Below, in pieces: positions 1 through 7,625 of a DNA stretch of 42,260 nucleotides. A program made the translations under genes and the position numbers. Every line of letters starts with the position of its first letter. The stretch's first letter is position 1. Source of the DNA: Polyangiaceae bacterium (lineage in GTDB: Bacteria; Myxococcota_A; Polyangia; Polyangiales; Polyangiaceae); NCBI GenBank assembly GCA_009781005.1, contig WQYX01000030.1, positions 1 to 42,260 on the forward strand, in the 5' to 3' direction. The notes under the pieces are model-generated. The model was not told the DNA's origin, made no database searches, and worked only from the letters and a program-made list of their open reading frames with translations.

Positions 1-65
1 ATGAATTCTCGAAGTTGTCCCCACTGTTCATCATTCAAGTCGGAATCGTAGGGTTTGCGCGACAT
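1..65 (-). CDS. IS5-family transposase, N-terminus only (runs off the window)
   Basis: Reverse-strand reading from the ATG at 65 gives MSRKPYDSDLNDEQWGQLRE, which matches the characteristic start of IS5/IS1031-type transposases (a 'KPYxSDLTDxQW' opening in the DUF4096-like N-terminal region). Only 21 codons are in the window, so the DDE catalytic domain cannot be checked. A plausible IS terminal repeat lies 42 bp upstream (108-122), as expected for the gene-start end of such an element. The assignment is by recognised sequence pattern. Confidence 0.75.
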   Translation of the reverse strand, partial: MSRKPYDSDLNDEQWGQLREF

Positions 66-122
66 ACGACCGCCAGCTACCAAAAAGACCCTTTCTGGGC
101 CAAATTCCTGGTAAACATGCTC
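1..122 (-). mobile_element. End of an IS5-family insertion sequence with terminal repeat GAGCATGTTTACCAG
   Basis: The transposase start codon (65) is followed outward by a short untranslated segment ending in CTGGTAAACATGCTC at 108-122; read inward this is GAGCATGTTTACCAG. The next three bases are TTA, a plausible TNA-type target duplication. The 18-bp string CTGGTAAACATGCTCTTA recurs exactly at 16478-16495 at the edge of a palindromic element, which supports it being a mobile-element end. The other IS end is outside the window, so TIR pairing and target duplication cannot be confirmed. Confidence 0.6.
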
Positions 123-126
123 TTAG

Positions 127-1023
127 GAATGGCGTCGGGTACTCGAAGCACTTCAGCGCACTGGTGCGCCCGTGACTCGATGGCACCCCCACGAAGCCAG
201 GAAACTGCAGCCATCCAACCTTCAGCCAGTTCGAGAAGCCGTTCCGGCGTTGGGGCGTCTTCTTCTACAGCCCCGCGTTGGAGCGCTTCTCACAAACTTG
301 AAGCTCCTCGACCTCGTTGTTCGACGCCTCGACGGCGGGACAGACATCGACGCCTCAGCCTGGGTTGGTGAGTCGAGCGTCGCCGAATGGTTCTGGATCG
401 CAGAGATCGAACGAGGTTCAGATCGGCTTGCGCGGGGGCAGTTCGCGCGCGGCATCGCTCAGGCACAGGCAGACCAACTCGCCAGCTCTATCTCCGTGGA
501 CGCTCTCGACGCGAACACACTGAGCGCTGCCCAGTCCCTCGTCGCAGACCAGCTTCTTGTGCAGGACCGGGGTGATCGACTTGCGTTCGCGCACGACCTT
601 TATGGCGACTGGGCACGCCTTCGAATCCTGCTGAACCAACGCGCCAACCTCGCGACGTTTCTTCAGGAGCGATACGAATCGCCGCTGTGGCATCGAGCGA
701 TCCGTCTCTTGGGAATCCACTCGCTTGAGCGCGAGAGCGGGGTCGCCGAGTGGAAGACGCTGATGGCGTCCTTCAACAATGGCGACATGACCGTCGTTCG
801 AGACCTTCTCCTCGAAGCACCTGCGTTTGCGATGAACGCGAGAACACTCGTTGACGAGATGGCCACGCTCCAGTCGATGGACGCCATGCTCGACGCCGCC
901 CATGCAGCCGGCCTGGCGCTCGACGTCATGCCGATCCAACGCCGGCCGCCGTCGCTGTGCGGCTGCGACGATGCAAACCAGAGTTGCTTGAGCAGATTCA
1001 CGCCGAACAATGCCGGCACCTAA
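127..1023 (+). pseudogene. STAND/NACHT-like ATPase remnant (C-terminal part)
   Basis: An open frame begins just after the IS boundary ([19 protein letters not shown]...) and runs to 1023. It has the look of the sensor-proximal part of a large STAND ATPase: a '[20 protein letters not shown]' helix typical of the region after the nucleotide-binding fold, and a '[20 protein letters not shown]' segment typical of the winged-helix part (ending in a his-asp-x-x-x-asp/glu-W pattern). The Walker A and B region is missing; the reading frame is interrupted by a TAG at 124-126 at the IS junction, and the last ~25 residues (after '[12 protein letters not shown]') look out of frame. Such ATPases are often anti-phage or signalling proteins, but the role of this one cannot be read. 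It is best treated as a truncated, non-functional fragment. Confidence 0.5.
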
Positions 1024-1187
1024 AAACATTTGAATACTTCCAGTCGAAATCAGATACTACGATATCGATATCGCGCTCCGGGCATGCACAAGCGGCGTGC
1101 GTTCGAAGACGCGCTCGTCAGTCGACTCGAGGCGATGAAGCGCGGTTGTGCGTGCAAGCTATGTGTGTTTCCTCGCAGAGAAGCAAG

Positions 1188-1373
1188 TCATTCGGACACC
1201 TCTCGGCACTGCCTTTTCCAGCGCTGGCGTGCGCCAGATCTGATACAGCGGCGAATCGTGCGCTGAATCTTCGTAGTTATCCCATCCGAGCGCAGCTCCC
1301 AGTATCTATATCTGCGGCGGGCGAAATCGACGATCTGGAGTGCCTCTCGTGTGACGCGAGCGATGCGACTCAT
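1188..1373 (-). CDS. Possible small ORF, unknown
   Basis: 61 codons starting MSRIARVTREALQIVDFARR, basic and arginine-rich. Its ATG overlaps the stop of the preceding 25-codon ORF as ATGA, which is the only support for it being real. No family is recognised. The rest of 1024-1443 shows nothing convincing on either strand. Confidence 0.18.
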   Translation of the reverse strand: MSRIARVTREALQIVDFARRRYRYWELRSDGITTKIQRTIRRCIRSGARQRWKRQCREVSE

Positions 1374-1447
1374 GACGATACCCCCTCGGCGATCGGACAG
1401 TTATTGATCTCTTCGAATCCGGCGTGTCCGTTATCGTAAGGTTTCAT
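1370..1447 (-). CDS. Possible 25-residue ORF with a good ribosome-binding site
   Basis: Reads MKPYDNGHAGFEEINNCPIA.... A strong Shine-Dalgarno (GGAGG) lies six bases before the ATG at 1447, and the stop overlaps the next ORF as ATGA. The arrangement resembles a leader peptide or a small two-gene unit, but it lies in a zone of decayed genes and may be the surviving start of a broken gene. No homologue recognised. Confidence 0.25.
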   Translation of the reverse strand: MKPYDNGHAGFEEINNCPIAEGVSS

Positions 1448-1684
1448 CGTTCGCCTCCGCATGGATTGCATCGCCATACAGGCTCCGATTCGCACCCAAA
1501 GCAAGGTCGTTTTGCGAATGATTTCGACATTCGCATGGAGGCCGCAAGACCTACGACCCATCCACACGTGATCAGATTACGAAGTCTTATCGCGATGACC
1601 GTCGACAGCCGCTTTGATCGAGTGGAGCATTCATCAATCTTCGTCATGGCTTCGGCCTGCGCGCGTTCCATCGCCTCGATCTTG

Positions 1685-2094
1685 TCATAGGGGTCGCGGA
1701 GGATGGCTTTCTTCCTTTGATTGATACGCAAGAATGCCAGGACGAAGACCTTGAAATCTCCCTCCGTTACTCGTCGGTTGAGATGCTCCGTTTCTCTCAA
1801 CCGCGATATTGGGATTTTGAATAGAATCCCCGTTGCTTCGGACGAGTGCGAACTGGAATGTGTCCCCCGCGACATAAGGAAGGTCGGTCAGATCGACGCG
1901 GATGCGCGCCGAGCCGTCGTCGGAGAGAATGGTTCTTTGGCCAAGGCGACGTGCTGCGGGGCGTTCGCATCAACCATGACGCGGAGGCTAACTCCAGGCT
2001 GAATATGCACTGCTTGCATGGTGGGCAGACGGACCTTGAACGTCGCTGTCTCGGTCGAAAAGGAAACCCCTGGATTTACAGCGTGAACTCGCAC
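1685..2094 (-). pseudogene. Frameshifted fragment of an unknown, beta-rich protein
   Basis: Two reverse-strand frames join into one sensible sequence. The first (2094 to about 1940) reads ...VSFSTETATFKVRLPTMQAV... through VMVDANAPQHVALAKE. The second (about 1938 to the TGA at 1687-1685) reads TILSDDGSARIRVDLTDLPY... through GDTFQFALVRSNGD to KEESHPPRPL. The switch lies in the GCCAAAGAACCATTCTC region (about 1930-1945). The composition suggests an all-beta carboxypeptidase-regulatory or Ig-like fold, but no family is identified. No start codon is evident upstream, where an in-frame stop lies next to a 28-bp palindrome. Either a pseudogene or a sequencing error in a truncated gene. Confidence 0.4.
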
Positions 2095-2117
2095 AGTTCC
2101 GACGTCGGAACTGTGCG
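2090..2117. repeat. Perfect 28-bp palindrome
   Basis: CGCACAGTTCCGAC is followed directly by its exact reverse complement, with no loop (centre GACGTC at 2101-2106). It sits at the upstream edge of the frameshifted reverse-strand fragment. A perfect uninterrupted palindrome of this length suggests a dimeric-protein binding site (operator or recombinase/resolution site) or the centre of a former inverted repeat, rather than a transcription terminator, since no T-run follows on either side. Confidence 0.6.
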
Positions 2118-2152
2118 CCTACAAACGTGGTCAGACCACTCGCGGATTCCCG

Positions 2153-2397
2153 TTACGACCGAGGCTGCTTGGAGTCGGCAAAGTCCTTGCGCTTGATCTT
2201 CGCACGGCGCCCATCTGGATGGTGGAACACAATCCCTTCGGCAAGGTGACCCGGAGAAAACTTGTTATCCAGATCAGCAAGAAACGTCTTTAGGCCGTCG
2301 TAAGTTCGAGGAACGTCTTCGTAGACTCGTTCACGACGATTCACGCGGAGGACATCCGCACGCAGGTCGAGGCGATTTACGAAGAGTGCTAACGCTC
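2153..2397 (-). pseudogene. RNA-ligase-like C-terminal remnant (DUF5565-like)
   Basis: The reverse frame reads LALFVNRLDLRADVLRVNRR... and ends SPGHLAEGIVFHHPDGRRAK followed by IKRKDFADSKQ. The pattern 'EGIVxHHPDGRxAKIKRxDF' is the nucleotidyltransferase motif IV-V region ('EG(I/V)V' and 'K-x-K') of small RNA-ligase-like proteins found in phages and actinobacteria. The catalytic lysine motif (KxDG) and the whole N-terminal half are missing, and an in-frame stop lies at about 2398. It is therefore a remnant and unlikely to be active. Confidence 0.45.
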
Positions 2398-2710
2398 ATC
2401 TCCAGTCTTTGGTCTACGAGCGATTCGATGGCTATGCGGCGTCTTGCGAGAGCGCGCGCGAGCCAAGATCGGAAGCACTCGTATAAGAGCTCGATCCAGT
2501 ACGATGCGAAACGCCGCCCCGGCGCGCGCAACGTTTGTGGATCGGTTTCCAGAGCTTCTCTTACGAAGCCGCTGTCATTCCATCGTGCGGTGGCGGACTC
2601 GGGACAGCGAGCGCCCGTTCGCGCTGTCCGAGCCCGCGGCTGCTCACGTCGCGCTCCGGTTGAAGACGCGCTCCCGGTGCCACGGCAGGTCCTCGCATGT
2701 CCCTATGTCC
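2398..2710. other. Stretch without recognisable genes
   Basis: Short overlapping frames on both strands are arginine- and serine-rich and show no recognisable domain. It lies between the RNA-ligase-like remnant and the stop codon of the lipoprotein gene. I see no tRNA, clear promoter or terminator in it. Confidence 0.4.
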
Positions 2711-3619
2711 TCATGGAAGCTTCACGCTAACGTGACATTTTTGCCCTGTTAAAGTCACCTGGTGGCCGACAGCACTCACCGACTCGATGTCGAATACCGA
2801 TTCGGCGGAATCTGAGTCCCCGGCGGAATCTGAGTCCCCGTCGCTGTTCTCGTACAACCGCTGACGATATGAGAAGACGCGATCACCTGTGATCGGGTCC
2901 ACGATGACGTCGAACCGCGACTTGCTGAACAAGCACGTCCCCTGACCTGTTAAAATCCCCAAATCGTTGACATCGTTGAGCATTGGATAGTCGACCGTCA
3001 CATGAAGAAGTCCGCCGCGCTCAACCCGAAAACTTATGCTGTCGGCGGGCGATAGGGTCCCTCCCTCGCACAAATCGGGCGCCGAAGTCTGGAGTTTTTC
3101 AATCAAAGCAAACTTGCCATCATTGAGTCGGACGATGATATTTGCATCCCATCGAGAAGTATCTTTCACCCAGAAGAAGGATGCGTCGGGACCATCACAA
3201 GAGCCATGACCGCCTTCATCATCCTCAGGCTCGCACAGTGCACGCTTGGCCATGGAATCGTTCGCAACTCGCGGATCCACCTCCTTTCCCATCAGGACTT
3301 GGTACGCTTCAAGCCAACTGCTGACCACCGGCATCGCCGTACGATCGACATCAATACCAACGAAAGCGTAGCAAGCACGGAGCTCCTGCTCAGCTCGCTC
3401 AAGCACATCACCTGCTGCCGTACGAGTTTCGCGGCCTGAGGAAGGGACACCACCATCCTTCGTCGCTGGCCGGGTATCCGCTGGAACTCCCTGGCTTCCC
3501 GCTTGATCGGTTGCAACTGCATGGCTCGGGACAGACGCCGGGGAGTTGAGGCGTTCCTGATGACATGAAGTCATCAGCAATACGCTCACCACGGTAATTG
3601 GTAGATTTGGGTGGTTCAT
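2711..3619 (-). CDS. Hypothetical lipoprotein
   Basis: 302 residues from the ATG at 3619, chosen because a purine-rich site (GAGAAGAGGA) precedes it and it begins the signal peptide; an ATG ten codons earlier would add a charged stretch. MNHPNLPITVVSVLLMTSC is a lipoprotein signal with lipobox MTS-C19. A low-complexity linker follows (about residues 20-70), then a globular domain with paired cysteines (ACYAF, ALCEPEDD, SCDGP, LCEGG, TCLFS) and beta-rich sequence (FALIEKLQTSA, LLHVTVDYP). Near residue 265 is an acidic run made of a duplicated GDSDSAE-type unit. Probably anchored at the cell envelope. No family recognised; lipoproteins of this kind are common in myxobacteria. It seems intact although surrounded by gene remnants. 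Confidence 0.75.
   Translation of the reverse strand: MNHPNLPITVVSVLLMTSCHQERLNSPASVPSHAVATDQAGSQGVPADTRPATKDGGVPSSGRETRTAAGDVLERAEQELRACYAFVGIDVDRTAMPVVSSWLEAYQVLMGKEVDPRVANDSMAKRALCEPEDDEGGHGSCDGPDASFFWVKDTSRWDANIIVRLNDGKFALIEKLQTSAPDLCEGGTLSPADSISFRVERGGLLHVTVDYPMLNDVNDLGILTGQGTCLFSKSRFDVIVDPITGDRVFSYRQRLYENSDGDSDSAGDSDSAESVFDIESVSAVGHQVTLTGQKCHVSVKLP
2803..2838. repeat. Two tandem copies of an 18-bp unit inside the lipoprotein gene
   Basis: CGGCGGAATCTGAGTCCC occurs twice in succession (2803-2820 and 2821-2838). It encodes a duplicated six-residue acidic/serine unit in the lipoprotein. Being a multiple of three, copy-number change would keep the frame. Confidence 0.8.
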
Positions 3620-3787
3620 TTGGTCCTCTTCTCCATCGCGCTTACGCATCTAAGCCTCCTGCTTAATCAGCGCGTTTCATGTCTACCCAGTCGGGATGTT
3701 CTTCTCTTGTGTTGCTCGAAAAACGATCTCAATCGATACTGGACGCAGTTTGTCGAGGCGCCGGAGTACCGAGAGGGCTGCAATGGA

Positions 3788-3823
3788 GAGCCCGGTGCAT
3801 AGCGAAAGGTGCACGCCGGGTTC
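3788..3823 (+). ncRNA. Possible group II intron domain V (remnant)
   Basis: The segment starts GAGCCCGGTGCAT, has a GCGAAAGG loop region, and ends TGCACGCCGGGTTC. It folds as a hairpin: GAGCCCGG pairs with CCGGGTTC, TGCAT pairs with GTGCA, a two-base CG bulge lies on the 3' side and a GAAA tetraloop caps it. This is the layout of group II intron domain V, including the AGC triad at the 5' side. The hairpin is 36 rather than the usual 34 bases, so it may be mutated. No reverse-transcriptase gene survives upstream, so at most a 3' relic remains. The rest of 3620-3933 shows no gene. Confidence 0.42.
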
Positions 3824-3933
3824 GGATGGGGGCGCGCGGAAACCTCCCGTTGCAAGTCGGAAAAAGCGCCGCGCGCCTACCAAACTTCCCACCGAGATCT
3901 GGATCAACAAACCCCATCAAGAGGTTTCATCCG

Positions 3934-4043
3934 TCAATTCCGCTCTGTAATTTCTTCCTCCACTTGTCTCATCCTCGTTGACAGATTCCGCAAGATGCGT
4001 CGCAACTCAGCGTCGCGCTTCTCGAGGGACGTCGTCCTGCTCA
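3934..4043 (-). CDS. Possible 36-codon ORF downstream of the AbiEi remnant
   Basis: Reads MSRTTSLEKRDAELRRILRN followed by LSTRMRQVEEEITERN, a charged, helical, coiled-coil-like peptide. Its ATG overlaps the TGA of the AbiEi-like frame as ATGA, the coupling usually seen between antitoxin and toxin genes of AbiE-type pairs. It does not resemble an AbiEii nucleotidyltransferase toxin and is far too short. It may be a relic or a short unrelated gene. Confidence 0.28.
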
Positions 4044-4400
4044 TCTGCTCGCTCCAGCCTTCGCGAGCAGCTCGTGGAGCTTTTGTGTGGTCAGCGGGCG
4101 GCTTCTCTCCGAAGGGATCTTCGCAAGCCAATGGGACGGCTCCTTGCGCCGGAAGCCGCGTGGCAGCTCGAGCTCGGGCAGACTCGTGAAGAGGCGTGAG
4201 CGGCCGCTCGACAGGGGACGCGAAGTCGAAGAGCGCCTTCTCGGCCGTCGCGAGCTTCGCGCCGCGCTCAGTCTCCTCGTGTGCGAGTTCGGCCACCTGG
4301 CGTGCCGCCGAAGGCGCCAAAGACTGGGGCGCGCCTTCCTGCGCGCCGACGGGGAAGCCCCATGACCGCGGCACCGCGGCAAGATTGTACTTCTTATGGG
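4041..4400 (-). pseudogene. AbiEi-type (type IV) antitoxin remnant, frameshifted
   Basis: Two reverse frames join. One reads SLAPSAARQVAELAHEETER followed by GAKLATAEKALFDFA; the other reads SSGRSRLFTSLPELELPRGF and continues FRRKEPSHWLAKIPSERSR to the TGA at 4043-4041. The combination 'GxKLATxEKALxDxxYLSxxRSRxFxxLPELELPRGFR' is the hallmark C-terminal half of AbiEi-family antitoxins. The frame changes at about 4215, in GCGTCCCCTG, by what looks like one extra base. The N-terminal winged-helix DNA-binding domain is absent: sequence above about 4400 is not recognisable and the next gene starts at 4529. The intact family acts as transcriptional repressor and antitoxin for AbiEii nucleotidyltransferases. 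This copy should be inactive. Confidence 0.5.
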
Positions 4401-4528
4401 AGTACATCACGCAGGCAACAATGTGTGCCATGCACCGAGATAGGAGGTGGCGGAAGGAGGATGCTGGGCGGTACAATGCGAACGTTCGCGAGGCCGCGTC
4501 TGCTGATTTTAAGGATTAGGAAATCAAA

Positions 4529-6379
4529 ATGACTTCCAAGAATCGTTTCTTTGTTTTCGCAGGCACAAGTGTAATAGGCATTCTTGCGTTTTCTTGCGGA
4601 AGCTCATCCTCTAGTTCACCAGCGAATCCCGAAGATCCTTTGCAACAAGCGCCCGTGCCCAATCCCGACGCGTCCGCATCGGATTCGTCGACGGCACCTC
4701 CGGCACCCCAAATCGAACCCGATGGCTTTGACGGCAGTTCCGTGGATGTCGTCACCGTGATCAAAACGCAGGAAGATCGAAAAACGATCTCGCCGCTCAT
4801 CTATGGAATGAACACCACGCGAGGCACCCACGACGCCGATCTTGCGCCCGCCGACGTGCTCGCGGGCGTGACCTTCATCCGGCGCGGCGGCGACAGAGGC
4901 AACTCGTACAACTGGGAGACGAACATGTCGAACAGCTCCGTCGAGGGCGGCTTCGTCAACGATATGTATCTCTCCGAAAAACTCGACAATCCGTCCGCGC
5001 CGGGGGAGCTCGATCGCGCACTCATCGCGAACGGCCGCGCCGCGGGGCGCGGCACGATGATCCCGTTCGTCATGAATGACTACGTAGCGGCAACACTTGG
5101 CGGCAATATCCCTTATACGAATCCCAATTGGATCAACGGAAATACCATTGACCAGTATTTCCATCAAGTACAGCTCGTCAAACCAACCGCGTTTTCGGCC
5201 ACGCCGGACCTGAATGACGGCGTTGTCTACACGGACGAGCATATCGATTTTCTGCGCCGCCAATTCCCAACAGTCCCGACAGACATCTTCACGCCTGGCC
5301 CATCGCAAGTCATGGTGGGCACCGACAACGAGCCGGATCTTTTTGCATACAACTATCCCATGCTTCAACGAGGTGGCGGCGCCAACATCTACGATCCGGG
5401 CGGAAGTGGAGCTGTCGTTGGCCATCTCGTGACGGGCACGGAGTTCACCGACAAATTCGTCACCTTTGCCAAGCACGTAAAACAGATGGCGCCTTCGGCA
5501 CCCATCGTTGGTCCGGACCACTACGCCTACGACGGCTGGACAACATGGTGGGAAACGATGCCTCAGTATACGGACGACGGCCGCTGGTACATGGATGACT
5601 TCCTCGCCACCGTTCGCACCGAGAGCGAGTCGATCGGCACGCGCTTGCTCGACACGTGGGACTTTCATTGGTACCCGCAGCGCAAGTTTTCGGGCACGTT
5701 CACGTGGTCGCTCGACAATGCAACGCGCACCATGACGGCAGACGAAATTGACGCTGTCGTGCAAGGACCGCGAAGCTATTGGGATACCGAGTACGACGAG
5801 CACTCGTGGATTACCGATGATCACCTCGGCGGCCCCGCATACATCTTGACGAGGCTCATGGATCGAATTGCCACGGATTATCCCGGCACGAACATCGGCG
5901 TGACAGAATATTTTCCGGGCGGCTGCGCCCACATCTCGAGCGGCCTCGCCACGGCAGACACCCTCGGCGTCTTCAGTCGCATGGGCGTTCATATGGCCGC
6001 CATGTGGCGGCACGAATGCGATCTGACGTACGCCGACGGCGGCTTCCGACTCTTGCGAAATGCGGACGGTCAAGGCCTTGCTTTTGCGGGCACAAGCGTC
6101 AGCGTGGAGCATCCGGAGAAGGCCGAATCCTCGGTTTATGCGGCGAGCGACGTACCCGGATTCACGACGGTGCTCGTCATCAACAAGACGAACGCCACGA
6201 GACGCTTTGGTCTTCGCGTCTACGACAGCGTCCCGCTCACGGACGTCGACATCTATCGCATCGCAAGCGGCAGCCCCAGTCCCGTGCACGTTGCACACGA
6301 TGCATTCACCAAGCTCAATGCCTATGCCTACGAAGCGCCTGCCATGAGCGCGGCCCTCGTGGTCCTGAAAACGCATTGA
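4529..6379 (+). CDS. Secreted GH44-like glycoside hydrolase (lipoprotein)
   Basis: 616 residues with an AGGA ribosome-binding site nine bases before the ATG. The signal peptide ends in a lipobox (FS-C24) followed by a serine/alanine/proline linker to about residue 55. The catalytic part resembles glycoside hydrolase family 44 (a TIM barrel plus a beta-sandwich): '[12 protein letters not shown]' near 90, [15 protein letters not shown] near 117, the acid/base motif GTDNEPD with E268, 'TWDFHWYPQ' near 380, and the nucleophile motif VTEYFPGG with E460. The tail from about 505 is beta-rich ([20 protein letters not shown]), matching the C-terminal beta domain. GH44 enzymes are endo-acting on cellulose, xyloglucan and mannan; which substrate this one uses cannot be read. 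It stands alone, with no carbohydrate-binding module or dockerin. It probably acts at the cell surface on plant or microbial polysaccharide. Confidence 0.8.
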   Translation: MTSKNRFFVFAGTSVIGILAFSCGSSSSSSPANPEDPLQQAPVPNPDASASDSSTAPPAPQIEPDGFDGSSVDVVTVIKTQEDRKTISPLIYGMNTTRGTHDADLAPADVLAGVTFIRRGGDRGNSYNWETNMSNSSVEGGFVNDMYLSEKLDNPSAPGELDRALIANGRAAGRGTMIPFVMNDYVAATLGGNIPYTNPNWINGNTIDQYFHQVQLVKPTAFSATPDLNDGVVYTDEHIDFLRRQFPTVPTDIFTPGPSQVMVGTDNEPDLFAYNYPMLQRGGGANIYDPGGSGAVVGHLVTGTEFTDKFVTFAKHVKQMAPSAPIVGPDHYAYDGWTTWWETMPQYTDDGRWYMDDFLATVRTESESIGTRLLDTWDFHWYPQRKFSGTFTWSLDNATRTMTADEIDAVVQGPRSYWDTEYDEHSWITDDHLGGPAYILTRLMDRIATDYPGTNIGVTEYFPGGCAHISSGLATADTLGVFSRMGVHMAAMWRHECDLTYADGGFRLLRNADGQGLAFAGTSVSVEHPEKAESSVYAASDVPGFTTVLVINKTNATRRFGLRVYDSVPLTDVDIYRIASGSPSPVHVAHDAFTKLNAYAYEAPAMSAALVVLKTH

Positions 6380-6389
6380 TCACATATCG

Positions 6390-6408
6390 CGGCAAATCGA
6401 AAACGGTC
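6390..6408 (+). repeat. Half copy of a dispersed hairpin repeat
   Basis: CGGCAAATCGAAAACGGTC matches 18 of 19 bases of the right arm of the hairpin at 41900-41918. It lies in the short gap after the glycosidase stop codon. The left arm is missing here. Confidence 0.5.
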
Positions 6409-6414
6409 TATGCC

Positions 6415-6698
6415 ATGATCGGCACCATGGATTGGAAGCTTCTCGCTTCAACCTTCGTGGCCATTTTCGTCGCCGAGCTCGGAGACAAAACGCAGCTTGC
6501 TGCTCTCTCGCTCTCGGCAGGATCGAGCTCGAAATGGGCCGTGTTCTTCGGCTCGGCGCTCGCACTCGTTGCAACATCGGCCATCGCCGTCCTTGCCGGA
6601 GAAGCGATCTCACGCTTCGTCTCCCCCTCGTGCTTCGCCGCATCGCGGGGGTAGTGTTCATCGCGATGGGCGTACTCTTCCTCGTAAAAACGTCGTAG
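6415..6698 (+). pseudogene. Single-domain GDT1/UPF0016 family transporter, frameshifted at a C-run
   Basis: Reads [20 protein letters not shown] then [17 protein letters not shown], with the E-x-G-D-K-T signature (E21-T26 counting from 6415) of the GDT1/TMEM165/MneA family of Mn2+/Ca2+ exporters. The frame then enters 'ISRFVSP' and stops at 6652-6654, but the next frame continues the family's second and third helices: [20 protein letters not shown] then KTS and TAG at 6696-6698. One more C in the CCCCC run at 6623-6627 would join them into a ~94-residue protein with three hydrophobic segments. Single-repeat members normally work as dimers or hetero-dimers. Either a true loss of function or a homopolymer sequencing error; the latter is quite likely because both halves are otherwise well preserved. 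Start may be 6415 or 6427. Confidence 0.65.
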
Positions 6699-6755
6699 GC
6701 CGCCACGGCTGCTGAAAAGTTGTCTGTTCGAAGTCTGACCTGATACGGCGGACCC

Positions 6756-7613
6756 ATGGGTCCTCGTGAGGACAGAGACGCATCGCCGTCGAACGAAAAT
6801 GACAATCCCTCATGGGGCTCCGAAGGCCGAGCGTTCAGGCCTCTTTTGCGCGCGGGAGAGCGTTTTGCGCGCGACGCCGCAAGCCGGCCCATTCTCATGT
6901 TCGAGGACGTCTACAAATCCTATCGACCAGGCGCACCCGTTTTGCGCGGGATGAACCTCATTATCGAACGCGGCGAATTCGTCTTCATCACAGGTCCGAG
7001 CGGCTCAGGAAAAAGCACGCTTTTGCGCATCCTTTATGCGGCGGAGAAACCCGACGAGGGACGCATTCTCTTTCTCGGTCGCGACATCACGCGACTTCGC
7101 AGCGAGTCCATTCCATTTCTGCGAAGGAATATCGGTGTCGTCTTTCAAGACTTCAAGCTCGTTGGATCGTGGAGCGTTTTCGAAAACGTCGCGATCACTC
7201 TCGAAGTGCTCGGACTTCCGGCGAGGCTCATTCGGTCGCGCGTTGGCGAGGCTCTCGAACGCGTCGGTCTCCAGGGGCGCAGTGCAGATCCGGCCGGCGT
7301 TCTCTCCGGTGGTGAGCAGCAGCGCGTTGCCGTGGCGCGCGCCATCGTCGGTGAACCTGCGCTCATTCTTGCCGATGAACCAACGGGCAATCTCGATCCG
7401 CAGCTCGCGATCGACGTCCTCGGTTTGTTCGAAGAGATCCACGAGGCGGGCACCACGGTGATCTTCGCCACGCACGATCGTTCGCTGCTCGACGTGCACC
7501 GGCGCCGCCTCGTCGTGCTCGACGAAGGAAGGACCGTCGACGTGCCGAATGGTCTCGCAACGAGCGACGACGCAGGCGCGTGGACCCGCAGCGACAACCA
7601 CCTTCCTCTGTGA
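6756..7613 (+). CDS. ftsE: FtsE, cell-division ABC ATPase
   Basis: 285 residues from 6756, or 238 from the ATG at 6897 (MFEDVYKSYRPG), where most FtsE proteins begin. The first 47 residues are not conserved, and neither start has a strong ribosome-binding site. ABC motifs in order: Walker A GPSGSGKS (80-87), Q-loop VVFQDF (128-133), signature LSGGE (183-187), Walker B LILADE (203-208) and an H-loop histidine in FATHD. The 'GPSGSGKSTLL...IGVVFQDFKL' wording is typical of FtsE rather than LolD or MacB. It energises FtsX at the inner membrane to activate septal peptidoglycan hydrolysis. FtsX follows after 12 bases and an EnvC-like protein after that, a complete three-gene division module. Confidence 0.9.
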   Translation: MGPREDRDASPSNENDNPSWGSEGRAFRPLLRAGERFARDAASRPILMFEDVYKSYRPGAPVLRGMNLIIERGEFVFITGPSGSGKSTLLRILYAAEKPDEGRILFLGRDITRLRSESIPFLRRNIGVVFQDFKLVGSWSVFENVAITLEVLGLPARLIRSRVGEALERVGLQGRSADPAGVLSGGEQQRVAVARAIVGEPALILADEPTGNLDPQLAIDVLGLFEEIHEAGTTVIFATHDRSLLDVHRRRLVVLDEGRTVDVPNGLATSDDAGAWTRSDNHLPL

Positions 7614-7625
7614 CAAGGAGCGAAC

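Noticed and set aside
2803-2838. Possible CRISPR or satellite
   Set aside because: Only two contiguous 18-bp units, in frame within a coding sequence, with no spacers.
4616-6376. 586-codon reverse frame opposite the GH44-like gene
   Set aside because: Antisense shadow of a high-GC gene; composition is R/H/V-rich and no family is recognisable.
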